A stretch of 64,000 nucleotides of DNA, taken from positions 1 through 64,000 of the forward strand of contig NZ_JAUZVZ010000019.1 in the NCBI RefSeq assembly GCF_030717845.1, written 5' to 3'. Below are positions 1-7,931 of this stretch, in pieces. The notes beneath the pieces are model-generated. The model had not been told where the DNA came from and did no database searches. It saw nothing but the letters and a program-made list of their open reading frames with translations. The DNA is from Alkalimonas collagenimarina. Its GTDB lineage: Bacteria > Pseudomonadota > Gammaproteobacteria > Enterobacterales > Alteromonadaceae. The first letter of the stretch is position 1. Every line of letters begins with the position of its first letter. A program made the position numbers and the translations under genes.

Positions 1-60
1 AAGTAATAGCCCAATCAGCCGATAATTTGATGACGACTTACTCTAACCGAAGGAGGTTTT

Positions 61-255
61 ATGAGTCAATCCGTCGGCGCTGCAGCTTCGGCTCAGGCGT
101 TTGAAGTGCTTGGAGCTGTCATGGCAAAAAAGCAAATGAACCAGGAAGCACAGATGACGACTATGTTGTTGGATAGTGCGATGAAAACCGGTGAGCAGGT
201 GCAAACCTCTCAGGCGGTTGGAAACTTGGGTCAGAACATTAATATTAGTGTTTAG
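61..255 (+). CDS. small YjfB-like putative motility protein
   Basis: A 64-residue protein with no signal peptide or membrane segment. Its Ala/Met/Gln-rich helical N-terminal half and its C-terminal end (NLGQNINISV) resemble the small YjfB family annotated as putative motility proteins, whose members end in a similar N-L-G-x-x-I-D-I-x-V pattern. This is a recollection of the family and is tentative. A strong ribosome-binding site (aggagg) lies about 5 bases before the ATG and a clear intrinsic terminator follows the stop, so it looks like a real, independently ended gene. No flagellar gene is near it in the window. The molecular function is unknown. Confidence 0.65.
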   Translation: MSQSVGAAASAQAFEVLGAVMAKKQMNQEAQMTTMLLDSAMKTGEQVQTSQAVGNLGQNINISV

Positions 256-265
256 TACTAGAGCC

Positions 266-292
266 AAGGTCAGCATATGCTGGCCTTTTTTT
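266..292 (+). terminator. intrinsic terminator after the small YjfB-like gene
   Basis: An inverted repeat at 268-285 (GGTCAGC/GCTGGCC with one G-T wobble) is followed by seven T. It ends the transcript of the 64-residue protein. Confidence 0.85.
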
Positions 293-459
293 CAGCGGCA
301 ATATCGGCATGGTTGTCGCACTTCAGCTATAAAGCATCTATACTGATGAAAATCTGATAAATGAGTTATATTTATTGCGAGTTACGGACAACTCAGAGTC
401 AGCGATTATACTGACTTATATGGAATCATGCTGCGGTTTACAGCACAAGGACGCTTGCG

Positions 460-840
460 ATGAACACAAACATAGCTCTGATTATTGATGACAATGCCAC
501 CATCCGCGAACTATTGCGTCAAACCCTAAAGTTATTGGGATTTCAACAAATCCACGATGCCCCTAATGGCCTTACTGGCATTGAGCTGGCCCAGCAACAA
601 CCCTTCGATGTGATATTTCTGGATTTAGAGCTGCCTGATTTGCATGGCACCAGTGTATTAAGCCACCTAAAGCCACGCTTGCCGGATACCCCTGTGATCG
701 TCGTCACCGCACATACCACGGTGGAAAACCTAAAGTTAAGTCTGGCTGCAGGCGCTTCTGGCTTTGTCGCCAAGCCATTCTCGGCACAAAAAATCAAAGC
801 CATTTTGCATAAAAATGACCATCAGCAAAGCCTTGTCTGA
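460..840 (+). CDS. single-domain response regulator (CheY-like receiver)
   Basis: A 126-residue protein that is only a phosphoacceptor receiver domain. It has the acidic pair D10/D11, the phosphorylation site D55 in FLDLELPD, the switch threonine T83 in VVTAHT, and K105 in the AKPF motif. With no output domain, it must act by binding a partner or passing phosphate on, as CheY and Spo0F-type regulators do. No histidine kinase or chemotaxis gene is next to it, so its pathway cannot be told. It meets the leftward efflux operon tail to tail with a 34-base gap and no obvious terminator. The 204 bases before it hold the upstream terminator and then an AT-rich stretch that presumably contains its promoter. 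Confidence 0.9.
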   Translation: MNTNIALIIDDNATIRELLRQTLKLLGFQQIHDAPNGLTGIELAQQQPFDVIFLDLELPDLHGTSVLSHLKPRLPDTPVIVVTAHTTVENLKLSLAAGASGFVAKPFSAQKIKAILHKNDHQQSLV

Positions 841-874
841 CAGAGTTACACCACGCTGGTTTCATGGCAGCAAT

Positions 875-3800
875 CTACTCTCGTGATTTAGAACCAGTTA
901 CGAAATGTCCCAATCGCTCAGCAGAACCGGTGATCAGTAGATACAATACCGGCACCAGCAATAACGTAAGCAGCATTGCACCCAGCAAACCACCGATCAC
1001 ACTGATCGCCAACGGCCGCATAATTTCAGCCCCTTCACCCAAGCCTATCGCGAGCGGAGTCATGCCCAGAACCGTGGTCAGCGTCGTCATCAAGATAGGT
1101 CGTAACCGCACCTGCCCCGCCTCAACAATAGCTTGTTCGATAGCCAGACCTTTTGCCCGACCAATTTCAATGTATTCAACCAACAAAATGGCGTTATTCA
1201 CTACAATACCAATCAACAGCACGACACCAATAAGCACCGGAGCAGACAACAGGCTACCGGTGAGCCACAAGGCAAGCACGACTCCCATCAGCGACATTGG
1301 AGCTGCGGTAATGATCACCAGTGGGTTGCTTAACCGCTCGTATTGCACGGCCAACACTACAAACACCAAAAATACCGACAGTAGAATCACAATGCCAAGC
1401 TCACGCTGTGTTTCCTGCATGGTTTCCCATTGCCCCCCCAAAATTAAACTGAATTGATCGGGCATTTCAAGCTCCTCCAAACGGCGTTCAACCTCGGCCA
1501 TTAAAGTGGCTACATCGGATTCTGCGGTATTGATATCAGCATTCATCCGCAGCAATCTGCTCTGGTTTTCACGCTCTATATGCGCGGGCCCATCCGTCAA
1601 CTCAAAACGGGCTAAGTCACGCAAAAAAACGGTTTGTCCCTGCTGGCGAAAGAGCAATAAATTGCCAAGTTGTTCGGCATCTTCGACCTGATCACGCGGC
1701 AATTGCACACGAATGTCGTACTCACGATTCTGGTCAATAAAGCGTGAAGGCACAGCACCGTGCACCGCCTGACGGATCGCTTGCCCTACATCCGCCACGC
1801 CTAAACCAAAATCAGCAGCCCGCTCTCTATCGACTCGAATTTGCAATAAGGGGCTTTGCTCTTCCCGAGCGGTTTCCAGCCCCTGTAAGCCCGGGATACC
1901 TTGCAGTAAAGCGGCGATCTGGTTGGATACCTGATGCAAAGCTGCTAAATCCTCACCGACAATGGCCACGGAGAAATCTGCACCGGCCCGGCCAAAGCGC
2001 AAGCCTCGAATGCTTGGCGGCCGCACACTAATGCGAGCGCCGGGCAACGATAACTTTTCCAGCTCTTGCTGAGTTAGGCTCACCCATTGCCCTGCCGTCA
2101 TCTCTGGTCGTTGGCTGGCTGGTGTAAGTTGCATACGAAAATTAGCGACTCCCGGCCGTTCATTGACGATACCACCGCTTAAATGCCCACCGACCAGTGC
2201 AAACAAGGTTTCCACATAGGGCAGACCAGCCAGCACCGCTTCAACTTCCCGACTGATCGCCTCGGTTTCCTGCGGTGGAGTGCCCGGAGGCAGCACAATA
2301 CGAACCGATACGCTGCCATCATCAACCGGCGGCAAAAACTCACCGCCCAGCTGCTTGGACACTTGATAGCTGCCAATAAAGGCCAGACAAGCTAACCCCA
2401 GTGCCAGCCAACGAAATCGCAAAGTTTCAGTCAATACACGCCCATAACCTGCCCGAAGTTTGTTCAGTAGTTGATGAAACGACCGTACTGGCCAACTACG
2501 GATCAAACCACTTTGCCACCGCACCTTTCCTAATAAAGCGGCTAGCATCGGCACCAACGTCAGAGCGGCCACTAAGGTAGCCAAGATGGCAAAAGAAATA
2601 GTCAGGATCATTTCTTTAAAAATCAACGCTGCCATACCAGTGATCAACAAAAAGGGTACCACTGCTGCTAAGTTGGTCATCGTGCCCGCGATAACAGCCG
2701 AGGCCACTTCTGCCGAGCCTTCTTTTGCAGCCTGATTCGCCGGTTTTTTTAATTGCTCGTGGTGCCGAAAAATATTCTCCAACATCACAATGGCATTATC
2801 GAGTAGCATGCCGATACCAAGCGCTAAGCCACCCAAACTAATGATGTTGATGGTCAACCCACCTTGTCCCATCAAGGCAAAGGTAGCCATTAACGCAATA
2901 GGGATAGACAGGCCAATCACAAAACTCTTGCGCAAACTGCCGAGAAACAACCACACTACCAGCATGGCGAGCGCCCCACCCAATATGGCCGCAGTAGAGA
3001 CACTAGCGATGGCGCCGCGAATAAAGAAAGCCGGATCATTGATCGCCTGCACCGCCATATCATCTGGGATAAAACCAGATCGCTCCAGTTGAGCGATCAC
3101 TGCCTGTACCTGCTCGACCACTTCGACGGTATTGGCCTCTGGTAATTTAAAAATAGATAATTGTACGGCAGGCACGCCGTTCAAGCGGCTAAACACTCGC
3201 TGCTCACGATAGCCATCGGTTATCTGTGCCACTTCCCGTAGACGGATCCGCTGTTCTGAGTGCGGCAACGGCAGCAGCAACTGCTCGATATCGTCTACTG
3301 AGCGAAAACGACCTTCTGTTTTTGACATCACATCAAAACGATTGGACGTCACCCAGCCGCCGGCAATGTCCATATTTTCAGCCGCCAAAATGCGAACTAC
3401 ATCGTCCATCGTTAGCTGATACGCTGCCAGGCGGTGTTGATCCAATACCACCTGAACTTCTCGCTCTAAACCACCAGCGGCTTCGACAGATGAAACGCCT
3501 TCAATGGCAATTAAATTCGGTGTCAGGCGGTTATCAATCCAGTCTCGTACTTCCACTTCGGTGCGAATGGGCGAGCTAAAACCCGCTTGCCAGACTGGGG
3601 CCTGTGAGGGATCAAACTTATACAGGCGAGGAGGTTCTATATCTCGTGGTAATTGGGTTCTGGCTAATTCCAGTGCCCGAGATGCATTTTGCAGCGCCAC
3701 ATCTAAATTGGTGCCATAGCTAAAATGCAAATTGACATTGGTCCGTCCTTCCGATGCCCTGCTGTCAATGTGCACCAGATTTTCCACCGAGGCTAAGTTA

Positions 3801-4033
3801 CGCTCTAGCACCCGGGTCACCTGCTCTTCCATCACTTCAGGGGCAACTCCGGAGTAATTCACTGTGACCCGAATTTGTGGATACTCGATGTGTGGCAACA
3901 GATCAACCGGCAAGCGTTGAATAAAAAATAAACCCAGCACTAAAATCACTGAAGCAAGCGCTAGCGTACCGACTGGCCGATCAATGGCCCAACTGGTCAC
4001 GGCCGATATGCGTTTTTTGCTGCCTTGGGTCAT
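875..4033 (-). CDS. RND efflux transporter permease
   Basis: A 1052-residue inner-membrane pump of the resistance-nodulation-division superfamily, predicted to export substrates by proton antiport together with the membrane-fusion protein encoded just upstream. The first transmembrane helix is near residues 20-40. The fourth-helix motif (GIGMLLDNAIVMLEN, near residues 405-420) has D-N where AcrB has the proton-relay pair D-D. The tenth-helix region has VVNNAILLVEYI where AcrB has the lysine-containing AKNAIL. These changes are also usual in the SwrC-like clade, so the pump should be active, but substrates cannot be predicted. The two genes are 6 bases apart and form an operon. No outer-membrane TolC-type gene is in the window. 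Confidence 0.93.
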   Translation of the reverse strand: MTQGSKKRISAVTSWAIDRPVGTLALASVILVLGLFFIQRLPVDLLPHIEYPQIRVTVNYSGVAPEVMEEQVTRVLERNLASVENLVHIDSRASEGRTNVNLHFSYGTNLDVALQNASRALELARTQLPRDIEPPRLYKFDPSQAPVWQAGFSSPIRTEVEVRDWIDNRLTPNLIAIEGVSSVEAAGGLEREVQVVLDQHRLAAYQLTMDDVVRILAAENMDIAGGWVTSNRFDVMSKTEGRFRSVDDIEQLLLPLPHSEQRIRLREVAQITDGYREQRVFSRLNGVPAVQLSIFKLPEANTVEVVEQVQAVIAQLERSGFIPDDMAVQAINDPAFFIRGAIASVSTAAILGGALAMLVVWLFLGSLRKSFVIGLSIPIALMATFALMGQGGLTINIISLGGLALGIGMLLDNAIVMLENIFRHHEQLKKPANQAAKEGSAEVASAVIAGTMTNLAAVVPFLLITGMAALIFKEMILTISFAILATLVAALTLVPMLAALLGKVRWQSGLIRSWPVRSFHQLLNKLRAGYGRVLTETLRFRWLALGLACLAFIGSYQVSKQLGGEFLPPVDDGSVSVRIVLPPGTPPQETEAISREVEAVLAGLPYVETLFALVGGHLSGGIVNERPGVANFRMQLTPASQRPEMTAGQWVSLTQQELEKLSLPGARISVRPPSIRGLRFGRAGADFSVAIVGEDLAALHQVSNQIAALLQGIPGLQGLETAREEQSPLLQIRVDRERAADFGLGVADVGQAIRQAVHGAVPSRFIDQNREYDIRVQLPRDQVEDAEQLGNLLLFRQQGQTVFLRDLARFELTDGPAHIERENQSRLLRMNADINTAESDVATLMAEVERRLEELEMPDQFSLILGGQWETMQETQRELGIVILLSVFLVFVVLAVQYERLSNPLVIITAAPMSLMGVVLALWLTGSLLSAPVLIGVVLLIGIVVNNAILLVEYIEIGRAKGLAIEQAIVEAGQVRLRPILMTTLTTVLGMTPLAIGLGEGAEIMRPLAISVIGGLLGAMLLTLLLVPVLYLLITGSAERLGHFVTGSKSRE

Positions 4034-4039
4034 CTGAAA

Positions 4040-5122
4040 CTACCCCCGCCAACCAACAATACGAACACGCTGACCTTCATTCATATCACTCGCTTGCGCT
4101 GCCAGTACGACATCACCAGCCTCTATACCAGAGGTGATTTCTAGCCACTGCCCCCGTTGCACGCCGGTGGTGACAGCTTGTCTGAGTAAGCGATCATCTT
4201 TAATCAACATCACATACTGGTTTTCATCATCGCTACTTTCGTCACTACTGATCAGTGCCGAAACAGGGATAGCCAATGCCTGCTCGCGCGCATCAATGGT
4301 TAAATTCACCCGAGCCAAATAACCGGGGCGAATGCCTTGTTGATAAGCGGTACCGGGTAGAGCGACTTCGACCGTAATAAATCGGCTGCTTAGTTCAGCC
4401 GTGGGAAATACACGCCGGATCTGGCCGGTAATAGGGTGTTGCGGCAGTGCATCCAGCTTTACTTCAACTTGCTGGCCAACTGTTAAGTGAGCAACATCCA
4501 GCTCAGACACACCAAGATGCACCACCAGTTGTGACATATCGGTCAGTTCAAGTAATGGATCTTGCTCCCGAATGCTTTCGCCTAATTCGACCCAACGCTG
4601 GCTCACGACCGCCGCACGCGGTGCCACAATGGTGCCAAAAGCGACCCGCGTCTGCCACAACACAAACTCACTTTCAGCAACCCGGAGTTCAGCAGCCTGA
4701 GCCTGATATTCCGCCGAACTGGTGAGCTGCCGACTATAAAGCTCAGCTTGACGTTGATAGGCCAGTTTAGCTTGCTCCAATACCGCTTCAGCCCGGGCCA
4801 ACTCAGCACCTTGTTCAGCCTGATCTAAGCTCAATAATGGATCGCCTTGCTCCACCTGATCGCCCACTTCCACATGCAGCTGTTGCACAATACCCCGCGT
4901 TTGTGCCGCCAAACGGACGGTTTGTAATGGTTGCACCGTTGCGGATAGTACCAACCGCCTTGAGAGATCGCGAGACTGAACCTCGGCAGCGGCAACAGCG
5001 ATGGTTCGTTCCGCCATTGGTGAACTAGTGTGATTCACTTGATCATCCTGCCCTGGCTGGCAAGCAACCAAAAACCAAGCCATACAGCTTATAAAAGCAA
5101 AAATACCCAATGAACGGATCAA
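4040..5122 (-). CDS. RND efflux membrane-fusion lipoprotein (HlyD/AcrA family)
   Basis: A periplasmic adaptor of about 360 residues linking the pump to an outer-membrane channel. I place the start at a TTG because GGAGGAA lies 5 bases before it. The resulting N-terminus is a compact lipoprotein signal with lipobox LVAC at residues 18-21, so the protein should be anchored by a lipidated Cys21. Starting at 5188 would add 22 residues that do not look like a signal. After the anchor come the usual biotinyl-lipoyl-like half (RLAAQTRGIVQQLHVEVGDQ), a short alpha-helical hairpin rich in Glu/Ala/Gln, the second lipoyl half and beta-barrel domains. It is the first gene of the efflux operon. Confidence 0.9.
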   Translation of the reverse strand: MIRSLGIFAFISCMAWFLVACQPGQDDQVNHTSSPMAERTIAVAAAEVQSRDLSRRLVLSATVQPLQTVRLAAQTRGIVQQLHVEVGDQVEQGDPLLSLDQAEQGAELARAEAVLEQAKLAYQRQAELYSRQLTSSAEYQAQAAELRVAESEFVLWQTRVAFGTIVAPRAAVVSQRWVELGESIREQDPLLELTDMSQLVVHLGVSELDVAHLTVGQQVEVKLDALPQHPITGQIRRVFPTAELSSRFITVEVALPGTAYQQGIRPGYLARVNLTIDAREQALAIPVSALISSDESSDDENQYVMLIKDDRLLRQAVTTGVQRGQWLEITSGIEAGDVVLAAQASDMNEGQRVRIVGWRG

Positions 5123-5504
5123 ACGGCTTCCTCCATAGTAGCTATAGTGGATAAGACCAAACAGAACCACTATAGCATTGCCAGCCACAAAAAATGATGG
5201 GCATCCGCTCTTTAAACAAACAGATACGATAGAACACTATTTTGTACATTTTTTGTTCAAGCTTGCTGTTGCATTCTGGAAAATCCTTTGGTGATTAGCC
5301 TGAATGGCAATGCTGGCTTAGTGCAGTAAATTGATGTCGTGGTTAATTGAAGCGGGAGGTTTAATCCGATCGAGTGCCGATACGGCTGCATCGGCACTCA
5401 TCGCAATTTCTATACCTCTAGCCCCGTCCAACCTTAGCGCCACATCCAAACTCTGCTACCGTTCGTATTTCAAGTACATACAATAGCTGACTGAAGGATA
5501 TGCC
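5123..5504. other. divergent intergenic region between the efflux operon and the S9 peptidase
   Basis: About 380 bases without a gene. It must hold the promoters of both divergent units. I see no convincing -35/-10 pair. TACAAT at 5479-5484 lies too close to the peptidase start to be its likely -10. An isolated SD-like GGGAGG near 5354 has no start codon after it. The strongest structure is the 10-bp hairpin at 5372-5399. Confidence 0.6.
5372..5399. repeat. perfect 10-bp inverted repeat
   Basis: GAGTGCCGAT at 5372-5381 and ATCGGCACTC at 5390-5399 are exact reverse complements around an 8-base loop. No T-tract follows on either strand, so it is not a normal intrinsic terminator. It could be an operator for the divergent genes or an mRNA leader hairpin of the peptidase gene. 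Confidence 0.6.
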
Positions 5505-7565
5505 ATGGAACTTGCTTGTCGATTACTAGCTGTCACCGCCTTACTATTTGTCTGCAACTTAGTTGCACGACCAATGACCCTGGAAGAAACAGTTCAACTA
5601 AATAGCATCAGTCAAGTTGCCATTAGTTCAGATGCTGAACTAACTGCCTTTGTGCGAAACCGACCACGTCACCCTTACAAAGAGGAAGATGGGGTCTCTC
5701 ATCGTGAGCTATTTGTGCTCGATAGTAGCGGCGAAAGCAAAGCTTTTGTCACTGGCTCAAGTCGTGTGCTGCAGGTACAATTTAGCGCTGATAATCGCCA
5801 ATTATTTTTTATCTCTCGCCGGCTGAACGATAAGCAAAATAGCCTGTACCGCATCGCTATTGATGGTGGTGAAGCCGTCAAGGTCTACGAGCATCAACAA
5901 GGCATTCAATCCTATGCATTAAGTGATGATGGTCGTTACTTAGTTTTCCGTGCGCAGCCTGCAGTGCCTTCTTCCAAGCAAAAAGCACAAAAACATGGTT
6001 TTAAAGCCGAAGTGTATGAAGAAAATAATGTTCATAGCCAGCTGTTTATCTTGGATTTAACCGCTGCACAGGCGCAGGCAGAACCGATCACTTTGACTGA
6101 GCATGTTTTATCCGTCCAATTTCAGCCAGGACAGCACCAGCTACTGGTTCGTGTCGCACCAACTGCTTTGGTTGATGACGATTTAATGCGTAGCCGCTAT
6201 CAATTGATTGATTTATCGGGCGAGCTACAACAGCGCTTTGCGACTGAAGGTAAGCTGGATCAAGCCTTGTTTTCTCCTAATGGCCAGCAACTCGCTTTTA
6301 TTGGTGCAGAAGATCAGCATGACCCATCTGCTGGAAGGCTCATGCTGGCCGATGTCGCCACAGGTTCAATAAAAGAGTTGCTGCCAAACTATCAAGGCCA
6401 TGTCCGCGGCCTGGGTTGGCGCTCGGATAATCAGTTGCTGTTTGTAGGGCATGTCGGCACCGAAACCGAAGTCGGTAGTGTCAATCTTCGGAATCAACGT
6501 GTCAGTCGGATCCTCAATGCTGGTGAAGGCATTATCAGCAGAATGGAATGGCCCACGGGGCAGCGTCAGGGTCGCGTGTTGCTTCATAAAGCAGAACATC
6601 CAACGGAGGTGTACCAACTCACCGATCGTGGTCGTTTACATCAACTAACCAACACCAATCCCTGGCTCACTGAGATAAGCATGCCCAGGCAAGAAACCTT
6701 TCGTCACCAAGCCCGTGATGGCTTGGAGCTTGAAGGGGTTTTGGTTTATCCCCTGAACTACGAGGAAGGTAAGCAATATCCGTTGATCATGGTCGTGCAT
6801 GGTGGCCCTGAAGCACATATATCCAATGGTTGGCTTGATCGCTATGGCAGCCCGGTTCATTATGCAGCCGCCGAAGGCTACATGCTGTTTTTCCCCAATT
6901 ATAGAGGCAGTACTGGCCGTGGTGTTGAATTTACCAAGCTAGGGCAAAATGATTATGCTGGTAAAGAGTTCGATGATTTGGTTGATGCAAAAGATGCTCT
7001 TGTTGCTGCCGGGCTTGTCGATAGCAACCGGGTTGGTATCACTGGTGGGTCGTATGGCGGTTATGCCTCTGCCTGGGCCGCGACCAAACAGACTGAGCAT
7101 TTTGCTGCCAGTGTCATGTTTGTTGGCATCAGTAATAATTTATCCAAGTTTGGTACCACCGACATACCTAATGAAATGCATTTGGTGCATGCGCGCAGCT
7201 ACCCCTGGGACAAATGGCAGTGGTATCTGGAGCGAAGCCCCATTTATTATGCTGAACAGGCCAGAACGCCACTTCTGATTATGCACGGTAAAAATGATAC
7301 CCGAGTTCACCCTAGCCAATCGATGGAACTATATCGCTACTTGAAAACCATCGGCAAAGTGCCTGTCCGTTTGGTCTTATACCCTGGTGAAGGCCATGGC
7401 AATCAACGTGCTGCTGCTCAATTGGATTACGCCATGCGCTTAATGCGTTGGATGGATCACTTTTTGGTACAACAGCAGACCGAACTCCCTCCGCATGAGC
7501 TTGCTCATGCAGAACGGATCAGCCAACAGCAATCCGCAGCGAAGGCCAAAGAGCAAGTCGATTAA
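5505..7565 (+). CDS. secreted S9-family (prolyl oligopeptidase-like) peptidase
   Basis: A 686-residue serine peptidase, likely an acylaminoacyl- or dipeptidyl-peptidase of the S9 family that cleaves short peptides in the periplasm or outside the cell. Residues 1-22 form a signal peptide. Residues of about 30-400 are a beta-propeller of repeated strands. The C-terminal alpha/beta hydrolase domain has the nucleophile S516 in GGSYGG, D598 in the KNDTR segment and H631 in GEGHG. The order and spacing of Ser, Asp and His are right for S9. An ATG with a GAAGG site about 7 bases before it gives the start. An intrinsic terminator follows. The next gene is a TonB-dependent receptor, which suggests a role in peptide use. 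Confidence 0.92.
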   Translation: MELACRLLAVTALLFVCNLVARPMTLEETVQLNSISQVAISSDAELTAFVRNRPRHPYKEEDGVSHRELFVLDSSGESKAFVTGSSRVLQVQFSADNRQLFFISRRLNDKQNSLYRIAIDGGEAVKVYEHQQGIQSYALSDDGRYLVFRAQPAVPSSKQKAQKHGFKAEVYEENNVHSQLFILDLTAAQAQAEPITLTEHVLSVQFQPGQHQLLVRVAPTALVDDDLMRSRYQLIDLSGELQQRFATEGKLDQALFSPNGQQLAFIGAEDQHDPSAGRLMLADVATGSIKELLPNYQGHVRGLGWRSDNQLLFVGHVGTETEVGSVNLRNQRVSRILNAGEGIISRMEWPTGQRQGRVLLHKAEHPTEVYQLTDRGRLHQLTNTNPWLTEISMPRQETFRHQARDGLELEGVLVYPLNYEEGKQYPLIMVVHGGPEAHISNGWLDRYGSPVHYAAAEGYMLFFPNYRGSTGRGVEFTKLGQNDYAGKEFDDLVDAKDALVAAGLVDSNRVGITGGSYGGYASAWAATKQTEHFAASVMFVGISNNLSKFGTTDIPNEMHLVHARSYPWDKWQWYLERSPIYYAEQARTPLLIMHGKNDTRVHPSQSMELYRYLKTIGKVPVRLVLYPGEGHGNQRAAAQLDYAMRLMRWMDHFLVQQQTELPPHELAHAERISQQQSAAKAKEQVD

Positions 7566-7598
7566 CCCAGCTACTTTGCTAAACTGAAAATATAAAAA

Positions 7599-7640
7599 GC
7601 AAGTGGGTTTCTTAATTGTAAAGAGCCCACTTTTATTTTT
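7599..7640 (+). terminator. intrinsic terminator after the S9 peptidase
   Basis: AAGTGGG at 7601-7607 pairs with CCCACTT at 7626-7632, followed by TTATTTTT. It separates the peptidase from the receptor gene downstream. Confidence 0.75.
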
Positions 7641-7931
7641 ATCGCATAACTATTACAGCATTATGCTGCATTGTACTGACGCAACATGCTCAACCTGCAT
7701 GCATCGCTATGCTAGCTCCCTATTTTTAATCAACTTACCTATTCTAGGTTCAGCACCAAAATAGTGCATAATTTAATTAAAACATCAAAAAACACCCGCC
7801 TAAACCCATGTTTTATGCATAAAAATTCATAATTCTATGTTAAATGCCATAATTAAGTGCATAAAAAAGCTTGTCAACGGCACGTTTTTTGCCATGCTCT
7901 ATAAGAACAACATGAGATGAGTGGAGCGATA
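7641..7931 (+). promoter_or_regulatory. AT-rich leader of the TonB receptor with three TGCATAA repeats
   Basis: No gene is seen in this stretch. TGCATAA occurs at 7765-7771, 7816-7822 (inside the palindrome TTATGCATAA, 7813-7822) and 7858-7864. The copies are 51 and 42 bases apart, close to whole helical turns. A possible -35 (TTGTCA, 7871-7876) lies just after the last copy, but no good -10 matches it. The repeats look like regulator sites for the receptor gene; the regulator is unknown. Confidence 0.4.

Noticed and set aside
864-1457. A 197-codon open frame on the plus strand inside the RND gene
   Set aside because: It lies fully antisense to the pump gene, is Ser/Thr/Pro-rich without any domain, and has no ribosome-binding site.
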